From: Amycolatopsis acidiphila
Lineage (GTDB): Bacteria > Actinomycetota > Actinomycetes > Mycobacteriales > Pseudonocardiaceae
Length of the DNA: 64,000 nucleotides
NCBI RefSeq assembly: GCF_021391495.1
Contig: NZ_CP090063.1
Location: forward strand, 6,820,001 to 6,884,000
Direction: 5' to 3'
In this document: piece by piece, positions 1 to 7,968 of the stretch
How positions within the stretch are numbered: position 1 is the first letter of the stretch
Layout of the letters: every line of letters starts with the position of its first letter
Notes under the pieces: generated by a model
Told to the model about the DNA's origin: nothing
The model's input: only the letters and a program-made list of their open reading frames with translations
The model's database searches: none
Made by a program: the position numbers and the translations under genes

Positions 1-1294
1 TCGGCGCGTCCCCGGACCCGACGACCAGGACCGACCGGCCCGTGCGCGCGAGCTCGTCCTGCTGGGCCGACGCCAGCTGGCCGCCGCCGCCCGCGTGCAG
101 CGGGCCGCTCCGGCCGGCGAGCACCGCGCCCGTGCCCAGGGCGAGGACCACGAGCACCGCGACGACCGCCGCGAGCTTCGGCAGGACCCCCGTCGAGGTG
201 CCGCGGGCACACGCGTTGAGGACGATCCACAGCAACCCCGCACTGATGACCAGCAGCGGCACGCCCGTGAACCCGACGGACCCCGGGCCGCCCTGCAACG
301 GGCTCACCGGCACGAGCAGCACCACCGCGAGCCCGCACGCGCCGAGCACGAGCACGCCCAGCCCGGCGCTCAGCAGGGCGCGTGGCCGGACGGCGACGGC
401 GAAGATGGCCGCCACGAGCACCCCGACGCCGATCGGCCAGGCCCCGGCCCCGTCCGGGTCGAGACCCACGAGGTCCGCGGCGGCGGGCGCGGCCGCCGGG
501 CCGCTCAGGCCGTGCAGGAACAGGGCGGGCTGGTTCACGAGCACCGTCGGCCACGGCAGGAGCAGCGCCAGCGGCAGCAACACGACGATCGCGACCGACG
601 CGATCCGCTTCAGCAGGCTGTCCCCCGGCGGCAGCACGACGAACCCCGCGACCAGTCCCAGCAGCGCGAGCCCGTGTGCCAGCGGCGAAAACGCCCCGAG
701 GACGGCGACGCCCACCGCGCAGGCCGACGACGCGTGGAGCCAGCCGGTACCCGTGCGGGCGAGCAGCCCGGCGGTGCCGGAGATCACCAGCGGCAACACG
801 ATGTGCACCGCGACGACGTCGAGCCGCCCCTGGGCGACCGATGCCGTCGCCGCCGGCAGCAACGCATACGCGGCGGCGATCGCGGCGCGCGTCCAGCGCG
901 ACACGGGAAGGCGGCGCGTGGCGGCGTAGGCGGAAAGCCCGGCGAGCGGTGCGTCACCGATCAGCAGCACGGCGACGAGCGCCGGCGGCCCGCCGAGCGG
1001 GGCGAAGATCGCACCGAGGGCGCCGAGAACCGCGAGCGAGGTGGGTGCGGCACTCGCCGTGCCGCCGCCGACCTGGTGCCAGCCCGCGAGATAGGTCGAC
1101 CACAGCTCGCCGAGGGAACCGACGGGCAACAGCCGCCCGCCGGCGAGATCGAGACCGAGCCGGGAGCCGTCGACCACCAGCCCGAGTGCGGTGAGGACCG
1201 CGAAAAGGCTTACCGGAGGCGCGAATCGCCGTACGGCGGACTCCCTCGGCGCGGGGTCCTCGATCGAGCCGTCCGCCTCTGCCACCTGATGCAC
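1..1294 (-). CDS. Polytopic membrane protein, C-terminus beyond window
   Basis: About 431 codons are visible and the frame is still open at the window edge. The GTG at 1294 is the first usable start, because an in-frame TAG lies four codons upstream of it. After a hydrophilic N-terminus of roughly 27 residues the protein is almost entirely hydrophobic, with about ten predicted membrane segments. Stretches such as APLAGLSAYAATRRLP and AYALLPAATASVAQGRLD resemble the membrane half of large actinobacterial proteins that often carry a family 2 glycosyltransferase domain in front. No such catalytic domain is seen here. It lies downstream of whiB2 on the same strand, separated by a short hairpin. 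The function is not assigned; an envelope role is inferred from topology only. Confidence 0.75.
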   Translation of the reverse strand, partial: MHQVAEADGSIEDPAPRESAVRRFAPPVSLFAVLTALGLVVDGSRLGLDLAGGRLLPVGSLGELWSTYLAGWHQVGGGTASAAPTSLAVLGALGAIFAPLGGPPALVAVLLIGDAPLAGLSAYAATRRLPVSRWTRAAIAAAYALLPAATASVAQGRLDVVAVHIVLPLVISGTAGLLARTGTGWLHASSACAVGVAVLGAFSPLAHGLALLGLVAGFVVLPPGDSLLKRIASVAIVVLLPLALLLPWPTVLVNQPALFLHGLSGPAAAPAAADLVGLDPDGAGAWPIGVGVLVAAIFAVAVRPRALLSAGLGVLVLGACGLAVVLLVPVSPLQGGPGSVGFTGVPLLVISAGLLWIVLNACARGTSTGVLPKLAAVVAVLVVLALGTGAVLAGRSGPLHAGGGGQLASAQQDELARTGRSVLVVGSGDAP

Positions 1295-1330
1295 CGCACC
1301 AAACTACGCAACGCGACCACCCGTGACGGT

Positions 1331-1349
1331 CCAGGGGGCTTCCCCCTGG
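1331..1349 (-). terminator. Short perfect stem-loop after whiB2
   Basis: CCAGGGGG, loop CTT, then CCCCCTGG form an 8-bp GC-only stem about 80 nt past the whiB2 stop and about 40 nt before the next start. There is no U-tract on the minus strand. It may be a weak terminator or a processing hairpin that separates whiB2 from the membrane-protein gene. Confidence 0.4.
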
Positions 1350-1428
1350 CGGGAGGTTCCGAAGGACACTGAGCAACGAGCACCGGCGAGCGTTTGCCGT
1401 GAGCAGACCTCGCCCGGCTCGTTCCCCC

Positions 1429-1752
1429 TCAGACCGCGCGTTTCTTGAGCTTGCGACGCTCCCGTTCGGACAGTCCGCCCCAGATGCCGAAGCGCTCGTC
1501 GTGGGCCAGGGCGTACTCGAGGCACTCGCCCTTCACTTCGCAGCCCTGACAGATCCGCTTGGCCTCGCGGGTCGATCCACCCTTTTCCGGGAAGAACGCC
1601 TCCGGGTCGGTCTGCGCGCACAGCGCGCGGTCCTGCCACTCCGGCGGCTCGGCGGGATCGAAGATGTCGGCGAGCTCACCCAGTTCTGCGTCCGGGCCCG
1701 CTCCCCAATCCACGACCTGCCCCCATTCCCTTCCATCTGCTTCCAACCGCAC
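1429..1752 (-). CDS. whiB2: WhiB2-type iron-sulfur transcriptional regulator
   Basis: WhiB-like proteins bind a 4Fe-4S cluster and act with the primary sigma factor; WhiB2/WhmD controls septation and sporulation. The four cluster cysteines are visible (ALCAQTDP, then CQGCEVKGEC), followed by the GIWGG turn and a basic tail ERERRKLKKRAV. The core is very close to what I recall of mycobacterial WhiB2. The chosen GTG at 1752 has an AGGAGG at 1758-1763, five bases away, and gives 107 residues. A GTG seven codons earlier (1773) is possible but its GGAG is only three bases away. A 7-2-7 palindrome lies upstream. Confidence 0.93.
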   Translation of the reverse strand: MRLEADGREWGQVVDWGAGPDAELGELADIFDPAEPPEWQDRALCAQTDPEAFFPEKGGSTREAKRICQGCEVKGECLEYALAHDERFGIWGGLSERERRKLKKRAV

Positions 1753-1844
1753 TTCCGCCTCCTCTGCTTCCACGCACTCCCCAGGCTGGCGGTGTTGAAG
1801 CCGGCACCCGACGTCCCCTTGCCGCGTCGAATGACAGCAATGTG

Positions 1845-1860
1845 ATTACACCCGTGTAAT
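1845..1860. promoter_or_regulatory. Perfect palindrome upstream of whiB2
   Basis: ATTACAC-CC-GTGTAAT is a perfect 7-bp inverted repeat with a two-base spacer. It is AT-rich in very GC-rich surroundings, about 90 bp upstream of the whiB2 start and about 40 bp before the divergent protease gene. Its symmetry fits a dimeric regulator's operator. The regulator cannot be named from the sequence. Confidence 0.5.
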
Positions 1861-1900
1861 GCGGCCAGGTCAAGCGGAGTAGCGAGTTTGGGGGACCCTG

Positions 1901-2743
1901 ATGCCTGATCGCGCAAGGGGACACGCCGACGGCGAGCCAGGCGGATACGACAGACTGGGGGACGTGCAGCGATCAGCGGTCAGACCAAGCCCTGTCTTCC
2001 TCGGCATTCTCGCGCTCACCGTAGTGGGTGGTGTACTCGCCGCATTCGGAGACGCGAACTCGCTCGGTTCCTCGGACGAAGATCCGATGTTGATCGGTGG
2101 CATCTTCGTGCTCGTGGTCGCCGGGTGGGCCGCTTCCCTCACCCTGCACGAGTTCGGCCACGCGTTCGTGGCCTTCAAGGGTGGCGACCACTCGGTGGTG
2201 GGCAAGGGCTACCTGAACCTGGACGTGCGCCGCTACACCGATCCGGTCCTTTCCCTTGTGCTGCCGTTGATCTTGCTGGCGATCGGCGGCATCCCGCTGC
2301 CGGGTGGCGCGGTGTGGATCAACCGGTGGGCGCTGCGCTCACGTGCGATCTCGAGCTGGGTCTCACTGGCGGGACCGCTGAGCAACCTCGTGGTCGGCGT
2401 GCTGCTGAGCCTGTCCGTGGCCTACATCCCGATGGCCGAGGGGCTCGCCCTGGGCCTGTCCTACCTGGCGCTGCTGCAGATCCTGGCCTTCGTGCTCAAC
2501 ATCCTGCCCGTGCCCGGGCTCGACGGCTTCGGCGCGATCGAGCCGTATCTCTCGCCGCAGACGCGGGAGTTCGCCGCGAAGGTGCGCCCGTGGGCGCCGC
2601 TGGCACTGTTCGCGCTGCTGTTCGCCGTTCCGACGGTCGCGAACGTCTTCTGGGACCTGTCGGGCTTCGTGTTCCGCGCCGTGGGCGGGGACTCCGTCTA
2701 CGCCAACAACGGCGGCTACGCGTTCATGTTCTGGCGCCACTGA
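1901..2743 (+). CDS. Site-2 protease family (M50) membrane metalloprotease
   Basis: M50 proteases cleave substrates inside the membrane. The zinc motif HEFGH is at residues 83-87, and the second conserved motif NILPVPGLDGF begins near residue 200 and supplies the zinc-binding Asp. About six hydrophobic segments surround these, with no PDZ domain. The substrate is unknown; anti-sigma factors are typical substrates but none is encoded nearby. The first start is at 1901; a GTG at 1964, preceded by a G-rich stretch, would remove a hydrophilic 21-residue head and may be the true start. The 3' end overlaps the convergent neighbour by 20 nt. Confidence 0.9.
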   Translation: MPDRARGHADGEPGGYDRLGDVQRSAVRPSPVFLGILALTVVGGVLAAFGDANSLGSSDEDPMLIGGIFVLVVAGWAASLTLHEFGHAFVAFKGGDHSVVGKGYLNLDVRRYTDPVLSLVLPLILLAIGGIPLPGGAVWINRWALRSRAISSWVSLAGPLSNLVVGVLLSLSVAYIPMAEGLALGLSYLALLQILAFVLNILPVPGLDGFGAIEPYLSPQTREFAAKVRPWAPLALFALLFAVPTVANVFWDLSGFVFRAVGGDSVYANNGGYAFMFWRH

Positions 2744-3419
2744 GCCAGACGTCGGCCCGCTTCGCCACGCGCTTGAGACCGGAGCGCTCCGCGAGGTAGT
2801 CACCCGCCATACCGACCACCGGCAGCATCCCGATCGCACGCTGGTAGAAGCGGCCCCGCGGCCGCTTCTCCAGCTCGCCGGAAACGGCCAGCAGCGAACG
2901 GCCCATCCGCCACAGCGTGGTCGCGACGCCCTTCGGGGTGATCCTGCGTTCGTGCTGCTCGCCGAACTCCCCGGCGAGCTCCGCGGTCTCCGCGTCCTCG
3001 GTCTCGCCGTGCTTGCCCGCGGCCAGCGCGGGGTCGATGTCGCGCTGGAACAGCACCCATGCGACGAGCCGCACGCGCTCGCCGACGTCGTCGATGCCGT
3101 GCTCGCCCGCGATCGCGCACAGCAGCAGGCCCTGCGCGCTGGCGCCGAGCGCGTCCTGCACGGGCAGCCGGTCGGCGAGCACGCCGCCGATGCCGGGGAT
3201 CGCGGTCACCAGCGAGGTGAGCCTGCCGACGCGGCTGATCCACCAGTCCACGTGCTGCTGCGCGCTCATCGCGTCCCACGCCGCCGTTCCGGGCAGCTTC
3301 ACGGTGGCCAGGCCCTCGATCCGGCCGGGCCGGCACATGGCGTGGAGCACCGGGCGCGCCGCGCGCACGAACGGGCGCAGCACCTTCACGAGCTGCCGGT
3401 CGGAGATGGCTTCGGCCAC
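2724..3419 (-). CDS. Conserved protein of unknown function, weakly EcsC-like
   Basis: This 231-residue protein has no clear signal peptide. A central moderately hydrophobic stretch (AIPGIGGVLADRLPVQDALG, then CAIAGEHGIDDVGERVRLVA) has the Gly-rich plus 'EHGIDD..ERVRL' pattern of EcsC-like proteins, but the match is too weak for a firm call. It is the last gene of a tight run, starting one base after the small membrane gene that follows mshB, so it is probably co-transcribed with mshB. Its 3' end overlaps the convergent M50 gene by 20 nt. Confidence 0.75.
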   Translation of the reverse strand: MAEAISDRQLVKVLRPFVRAARPVLHAMCRPGRIEGLATVKLPGTAAWDAMSAQQHVDWWISRVGRLTSLVTAIPGIGGVLADRLPVQDALGASAQGLLLCAIAGEHGIDDVGERVRLVAWVLFQRDIDPALAAGKHGETEDAETAELAGEFGEQHERRITPKGVATTLWRMGRSLLAVSGELEKRPRGRFYQRAIGMLPVVGMAGDYLAERSGLKRVAKRADVWLSGART

Positions 3420-3420
3420 G

Positions 3421-3786
3421 TCATTTCCTTCCCGGAACGGCCAGCGAGCCGCCGAGCGCGAGTGCCGCGGGCAACGCCCCGCCCGCGATCAGCAGCAAAG
3501 CCCGCCAGTCCTGGATCAGCACGAGGTCACCGCCCGGACCCGTCAGGCCGAGCACCACCACCGTCAGTACCCACAACGCGAGCGGGGCAAACGCCGCTTT
3601 CGGGTGGACCAGCCTGCCTGCCTGCAGGACCAGCAGCGGCGTGGTGAAGATCGCGACGAGGACGGTGAACGGGACCGGCACCGTGCCGTCCACCCGCAGC
3701 GGGAGGAAGAACAGTTCGAGCGTGGCCAGCAGGACGGTGTCCACGAGCAACAGCACGAGCAGGCCGCGCCGCAGGACGGGGTTCAT
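3421..3786 (-). CDS. Small four-helix membrane protein downstream of mshB
   Basis: The protein has 121 residues and about four hydrophobic helices (residues 7-28, 37-55, 66-82, 96-116). Its ATG shares the four bases ATGA with the mshB stop, so translation is coupled to mshB. In M. tuberculosis a similar-sized unknown gene, Rv1171, also follows mshB, which suggests a conserved partner. No catalytic motif is visible, and any role connected to mycothiol is inference from position only. Confidence 0.8.
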   Translation of the reverse strand: MNPVLRRGLLVLLLVDTVLLATLELFFLPLRVDGTVPVPFTVLVAIFTTPLLVLQAGRLVHPKAAFAPLALWVLTVVVLGLTGPGGDLVLIQDWRALLLIAGGALPAALALGGSLAVPGRK

Positions 3787-4532
3787 GCCAGGCCTCCGAA
3801 CAGGTCGGTCTCGGCGCCCTCGCGGGGGCCACGCACCAGTGTGAAGTACTCGGCCTCGCCGATCGGCTGGGCCACCCCGTTGGACAACGCGAACTCGGGC
3901 GGGTGCACCGCAACCTGCGTCGCGTGGGCGCGCAGCGCGGCGATCTTCGCGTCGAGGCGGGGGCGGATGTCGATGGTCGTGGTGATCTCGTTGACGGGCG
4001 CGTCGGGCGGCAGCACGGCACCGCCCCCGGCGGCGATGTGGAACACCCGGGTCGCCGAGTCCGCGACCGCCATCGTGATCTCGTGCGCGCGGACGTGGTC
4101 GGGGTGGCCGTAGCCGCCGAAGGAGTTGTACGTGACGAGGACGTCGGGCCGAACTTCGTCGACGAGCACCTGCAGCTGCAGCACCTGGTCCTCGAACGCG
4201 CCACCCGCGAAGGCACGCGGATGCTCGGCCGCGGGCGTGCCCGCCATTCCCGAATCGCGCCAACCGCCGATACCGCCCAGATACCGGTGTTCGGTGACAC
4301 CCAGTTCCCGTAAGGCCGCGGAGAGTTCACCTGAGCGATAGCCGCCCAGCTGGTCCGCCGCCCACGAGCCGAGGCCGGCCAGCTCCGGCGGGATGATCTC
4401 GCCTTCCTCGCCCAGCGTGCAGGTCACCAGCACCACCTCGGCGCCCTCGGCGACGTAGCGGGCCATGGTCCCGCCGGTGGTGATGGTCTCGTCGTCGGGA
4501 TGGGCGTGGACCAGCATTAGTCGGCGGCTCAT
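3783..4532 (-). CDS. mshB: Mycothiol deacetylase MshB (PIG-L family)
   Basis: MshB removes the acetyl group from GlcNAc-Ins in mycothiol synthesis. The PIG-L zinc motif AHPDDE is at residues 10-15 and the second ligand motif GYGHPDH at about 141-147. The stretches TCTLGEEGE, ADQLGGYR and GGWRDSGMAG are characteristic of the MshB branch. At 249 residues it is shorter than the mycobacterial enzyme (about 300), lacking a segment in the second half. The ATG at 4532 lies directly before the conserved N-terminal strand. It heads a three-gene run and is divergent from the ABC ATPase gene. Confidence 0.95.
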   Translation of the reverse strand: MSRRLMLVHAHPDDETITTGGTMARYVAEGAEVVLVTCTLGEEGEIIPPELAGLGSWAADQLGGYRSGELSAALRELGVTEHRYLGGIGGWRDSGMAGTPAAEHPRAFAGGAFEDQVLQLQVLVDEVRPDVLVTYNSFGGYGHPDHVRAHEITMAVADSATRVFHIAAGGGAVLPPDAPVNEITTTIDIRPRLDAKIAALRAHATQVAVHPPEFALSNGVAQPIGEAEYFTLVRGPREGAETDLFGGLA

Positions 4533-4697
4533 CGATTGAAGATAAAGTGGCGACGTGAAGCGTTTCGGTTGAGGGTGGCGGTGGGGATACGGGAGGGAAT
4601 TCACCGTGCCCCCACCATCGTCGGGGGATCCTCGGATATCCTCGCGCGAAGTTGCGCTGAACAGCGTCGAACGTTCTCCCCCACGAAGGGCCACTTG

Positions 4698-6476
4698 GTG
4701 AGCACTGAAGCGACGACGGCGAGGCTGTCCGCCTCGGGTTCCGTCCTGTCCATCGCGGACCTCAAGATCACTTTCCCGACCGAGGACGGCATCGTCGAGG
4801 CGGTCAAGGGCATCGGCTTCGACGTCAGCCCCGGTGAGATCGTCGCGGTCGTGGGTGAGTCCGGTTCCGGCAAGTCCGTGACCTCGATGTCGGTGCTCGG
4901 CCTGCTGCCCAAGACCACCAAGATCGAGGGCGACCTGCGGCTGGAGGACCACGAGCTGGCGGGCCTCAAGGACAAGGACATGCGGAAGGTCCGCGGCAAC
5001 GACATCGCGATGATCTTCCAGGAGCCGATGAGCGCGCTGAACCCCGTGTTCACGGTGGGCTGGCAGATCCGGGAGGCGCTGCGCGCGCACCAGGACATCT
5101 CCAAGGAGGCCGCCGACAAGCGGGCGATGGAGCTGCTCGACATGGTCGGCATCCCGAACCCCGGCCAGCGGTTCAAGCAGTACCCGCACCAGCTCTCCGG
5201 TGGTCTGCGGCAGCGCGTGGTGATCGCGATGGCGATCGCCTGCGATCCGAAGGTGATCATCGCCGACGAGCCGACGACCGCGCTCGACGTGACCGTGCAG
5301 GCGGAGATCCTCGGCCTGCTGCGCAAGCTGCGTGACACCCTGAACACCGCGATCGTGCTCATCACGCACGACATGGGCGTGGTCGCCGACCTTGCCGACC
5401 GGGTCGTGGTGATGTACCAGGGCGAGATCGTCGAGCAGGCCCCGGTGCACGAGCTGTTCGCCTCCCCGCGCGAGGAGTACACGCGCCGGCTGCTGGCCGC
5501 CGTGCCGGTGCTCGGGCAGCGCCCGGCGGGCCGCCGCCTGCTCGACGACGCGCCGCTGGAGATGGACGCCGAGGCGGCGGCGAAGGTCGCGGAGGAGATC
5601 CGCATCGCCGACGCCGAGCTGGAGTCCCAGATCAAGACCGACGCGCCGGCGCTGGAGATCAAGGACCTGGTGCTGGAGTACCCGGGCAGGCGCGGCCAGA
5701 CGAAGAACCGCGCCGTGGACGGGGTTTCGCTGCACATCAACAAGGGCGAGATCCTCGGCCTGGTGGGCGAGTCGGGTTCCGGCAAGTCCACTGTGGGCCG
5801 CTGCGCGATCCGGTTGCTGAAGCCCACCGAGGGCGCCGTTTCGGTCGCGGGGCGTGACATCACGAACCTGTCCACGAAGGAGCTGCGGCCGCTGCGCCGG
5901 TACTTCTCCATCGTGTTCCAGGACCCGGCGTCCACCCTGGACCCGAAGATGACGATCGGCGAGTCGATCGCCGAGCCGATGGTGCTGCACAAGATGTTCG
6001 CGGGCAAGGAGCTCGGCGACCGCGTGGTGTCCCTTTTGGACAAGGTCGAGCTCTCGGGCCACTACCGCAACCGGTACCCGCACGAGCTGTCCGGCGGTCA
6101 GCGCCAGCGCGTGTCGATCGCTCGCGCGCTGTCGCTGGACCCGCAGCTGCTGATCGCGGACGAGCCGACCTCGGCGCTGGACGTCTCGGTGCAGGCGCGG
6201 GTGCTGGACCTGTTCCTCGGGCTGCAGCAGACCCTCGGGTTCGCATGCCTGTTCATCAGCCACGACCTCGCCGTGGTCGACCTGCTGGCCGACCGCGTCG
6301 CGGTGATGCAGCACGGCAAGCTCGTCGAGGTCGGTGAGCGGGACCAGGTGCTGCACAACCCGCAGCAGGACTACACGAGGCGCCTCCTGTCGGCGGCGCC
6401 GGTGGCGGACCCGGTGCTGCAGGCGGAGCGCCGCGCGGCCTGGGAAGCCGGGAAGCTCGCGCCCGTCGCGGACTGA
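4698..6476 (+). CDS. Fused dipeptide/oligopeptide ABC transporter ATPase (DppD-DppF type)
   Basis: This protein powers peptide uptake by the permeases and binding lipoprotein encoded on the opposite strand at 7-11 kb. It contains two complete nucleotide-binding domains: Walker A GESGSGKS at about residues 53-60 and again near 356, signatures LSGGLRQR near 166 and LSGGQRQR near 464, and Walker [12 protein letters not shown] and [11 protein letters not shown]. Each half carries the C-terminal extension typical of oligopeptide ATPases. The GTG at 4698 (592 residues) is preceded by GAAGGG; longer readings would add a poorly conserved head. Unusually it is convergent with, not part of, its transporter operon. 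Confidence 0.93.
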   Translation: MSTEATTARLSASGSVLSIADLKITFPTEDGIVEAVKGIGFDVSPGEIVAVVGESGSGKSVTSMSVLGLLPKTTKIEGDLRLEDHELAGLKDKDMRKVRGNDIAMIFQEPMSALNPVFTVGWQIREALRAHQDISKEAADKRAMELLDMVGIPNPGQRFKQYPHQLSGGLRQRVVIAMAIACDPKVIIADEPTTALDVTVQAEILGLLRKLRDTLNTAIVLITHDMGVVADLADRVVVMYQGEIVEQAPVHELFASPREEYTRRLLAAVPVLGQRPAGRRLLDDAPLEMDAEAAAKVAEEIRIADAELESQIKTDAPALEIKDLVLEYPGRRGQTKNRAVDGVSLHINKGEILGLVGESGSGKSTVGRCAIRLLKPTEGAVSVAGRDITNLSTKELRPLRRYFSIVFQDPASTLDPKMTIGESIAEPMVLHKMFAGKELGDRVVSLLDKVELSGHYRNRYPHELSGGQRQRVSIARALSLDPQLLIADEPTSALDVSVQARVLDLFLGLQQTLGFACLFISHDLAVVDLLADRVAVMQHGKLVEVGERDQVLHNPQQDYTRRLLSAAPVADPVLQAERRAAWEAGKLAPVAD

Positions 6477-6488
6477 TCAAGGGCCGGA

Positions 6489-6527
6489 AATGGGGCTCCT
6501 CCGTCAGGAGGGGCTCCATTTTCTTTT
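6489..6527 (+). terminator. Intrinsic terminator of the ABC ATPase gene
   Basis: A 14-position stem (arms 6489-6502 and 6507-6520, with G-U pairs, loop GTCA) is followed by TTTTCTTTT. It lies 12 nt after the stop codon on the plus strand. Confidence 0.75.
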
Positions 6528-6540
6528 GGGACCCCAGGGT

Positions 6541-6684
6541 TGGGTGGTCATCCCGTCGCCTGAACTCGCGGCATCACTTTGAGGTGGAGCCGCAACCCTT
6601 TGCCTGCCGCCGCCCGACGACGCAACCTTGCGGGTCCGGCTCAAAGTGATATGCACAAATCGCAGGCGACGGGATGGCCACCCA
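6541..6684. repeat. MITE-like palindromic element with 22-bp terminal inverted repeats
   Basis: The left end 6541-6562 and the right end 6663-6684 are inverted copies that differ at one base (TGGGTGGTCATCCCGTCGCC on the left). A second inner pair, ATCACTTTGAG at 6573-6583 and its exact complement at 6640-6650, extends the symmetry, and a small hairpin CGCAACCTTGCG sits near the centre. There is no coding content and no obvious target-site duplication. Size and structure fit a non-autonomous miniature element or a long RNA hairpin. Confidence 0.65.
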
Positions 6685-6772
6685 GCTCGACCACCTGCAT
6701 GAGGTGAGATGAGGGGCTTTTCCTGGCTCATCTTTGAGCCTGCCCGTCCGGCGAGGACTCTCTTGATCTTGT

Positions 6773-6905
6773 CCCGCGCGCAGCGCGGGGAGCACCTCGC
6801 GCGGAGCGCGAGGTGGGCCGCCCCACCCCCGATCGCGGATTGTTCAACGGTCGCCACACCGCGTCGACCGCTGAAGGCGCTGGGGATCGGGGTAAGGGGG
6901 CGGCC
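6773..6905. repeat. Cluster of stem-loops, including a 90-bp palindrome
   Basis: Three structures stand side by side: CCCGCGC-GCA-GCGCGGG (6773-6789), CCTCGCGC-GGA-GCGCGAGG (6795-6813) and a large imperfect palindrome from 6816 to 6905. Its outer arms are GGCCGCCCC/GGGGCGGCC, followed by CCCCGATC/GATCGGGG and TTCAACGGTCG/CGACCGCTGAA. All lie between the convergent ATPase and permease genes. Confidence 0.65.
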
Positions 6906-6944
6906 GGGCGCGGCCATTCCTGGCTGCCGTTGCCGGGTTCGCCT
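6787..6944 (+). repeat. Dispersed repeat, copy A (interrupted)
   Basis: Bases 6787-6813 and 6897-6944 match, almost base for base, one continuous sequence at 61987-62060. In this copy 83 extra bases (6814-6896), which form most of the 90-bp palindrome, separate the two parts. Both copies lie between convergent genes in the same orientation. Confidence 0.75.
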
Positions 6945-6984
6945 TCGCGGGGTGGCGGGGCCCTGTCGGGTGCCCCGAAAGACC

Positions 6985-7020
6985 GAAGCGCCCTCCCACC
7001 GGTGGGTGGAAGGGCGCTTC
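6985..7020 (-). terminator. Terminator hairpin of the peptide-transporter operon
   Basis: GAAGCGCCCT at 6985 pairs with AGGGCGCTTC ending at 7020, extended by CCCACC/GGTGGG with one bulge. It lies about 18 nt after the dppC-like stop, and the minus strand continues with a T-rich TCTTTC. Confidence 0.6.
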
Positions 7021-7037
7021 GCTGGTTCCTCCTGCTT

Positions 7038-7967
7038 TCAGGCCTTCATCCGGCGCTGCCGGGGGTCGAAGGCGTCCCGCAGGCCGTCGCCGATGAAGTT
7101 GATCGACAGCGAGATCAGCACCAGCACGACGAACGGCCCGAAGAACAACCACGGCCGGGTCTGCACCTGGGCGTAGTTCTCCAGGATGATCCGGCCCAGC
7201 GAGGTGTCCGGCGGCTGCACACCGAGGCCGATGAAGCTCAGCGCCGCCTCGACGAGCACCGCCTGCGCCACGGCCAGCGTCGCGTTCACCGTGATGCTGC
7301 CGACCATGTTGGGCACGAGGTGCCGGAAGATGATCCGGCCCGTCCCGGCGCCCGCGGCCCGCGCCGCCTCGACGAACTCGCGCTGCGAGAGCGCCATCGC
7401 CTCGGCACGCGTGATGCGCGCGATCGGCATCCACGCGAACAGGGCCAGCACGATCGCGACCACGAACCAACTACCGTGCCCGAACACCTTCGCCATGATC
7501 GCGGCGGCCGCGATCTGCGGGACGATCAGGAACAGGTCCGTCAGCCGGGACAGGGCCGAGTCGGTGAACCCGCGCAGGTACCCGGCGAGCGAGCCGAACA
7601 CCACGCCGATCACCGTGCCCAGCACCGACACCACGACCGCGATCAGCAGCGAGAACTGGGTGCCGCGCAGGACCTGCGACACCATGTCCTTGCCGACCTG
7701 GGTGGTGCCGAGCGGGAAGTCGCCGCTGGGCTTGGCGAACGACGGGAAGCTCGCGTCCTCGTAGGCGTGCGGCCAGAAGATCGGCATGATCACCGCGACC
7801 AGCACGACCAGCAGCAGCACCACCGTGGACACCATGGCGAGCTTGTGCCGCAGGAACTTCCGCAGGACCAGCTTGCCCTGGCTCGCCGCCTGGGGAAGCG
7901 CCTCAGGGGGCAGGGTGCCTTCGCGTTCGGCGGCCGAGGCCGCCTCGCCGGCAACCAAAGAGTTCAT
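7038..7967 (-). CDS. Peptide ABC transporter permease (DppC type)
   Basis: Inner-membrane permease of 309 residues. An N-terminal cytoplasmic part of about 40 residues is followed by the OppC N-terminal helix (LAMVSTVVLLLVVLVAVIMP) and a five-helix BPD domain. The EAA loop is visible as EFVEAARAAGAGTGRIIFRH. The ATG at 7967 starts one base after the stop of the upstream permease; a TTG three codons earlier is less likely. With the DppB-type partner, the fused ATPase and the binding lipoprotein it would form a complete importer. It is last in its operon and followed by a hairpin. Confidence 0.93.
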   Translation of the reverse strand: MNSLVAGEAASAAEREGTLPPEALPQAASQGKLVLRKFLRHKLAMVSTVVLLLVVLVAVIMPIFWPHAYEDASFPSFAKPSGDFPLGTTQVGKDMVSQVLRGTQFSLLIAVVVSVLGTVIGVVFGSLAGYLRGFTDSALSRLTDLFLIVPQIAAAAIMAKVFGHGSWFVVAIVLALFAWMPIARITRAEAMALSQREFVEAARAAGAGTGRIIFRHLVPNMVGSITVNATLAVAQAVLVEAALSFIGLGVQPPDTSLGRIILENYAQVQTRPWLFFGPFVVLVLISLSINFIGDGLRDAFDPRQRRMKA

Positions 7968-7968
7968 G

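Noticed and set aside
95..1372. Plus-strand frames of up to 425 codons at the left edge
   Set aside because: The minus strand encodes a coherent membrane protein here; the plus frames are rich in Arg, Gln and His with no hydrophobic or catalytic pattern.
3783..6356. An 857-codon minus-strand frame covering the ABC ATPase region and mshB
   Set aside because: Only its last 249 codons are a real gene (mshB). The rest is antisense to the conserved ATPase domains and has His/Arg/Leu-rich shadow composition.
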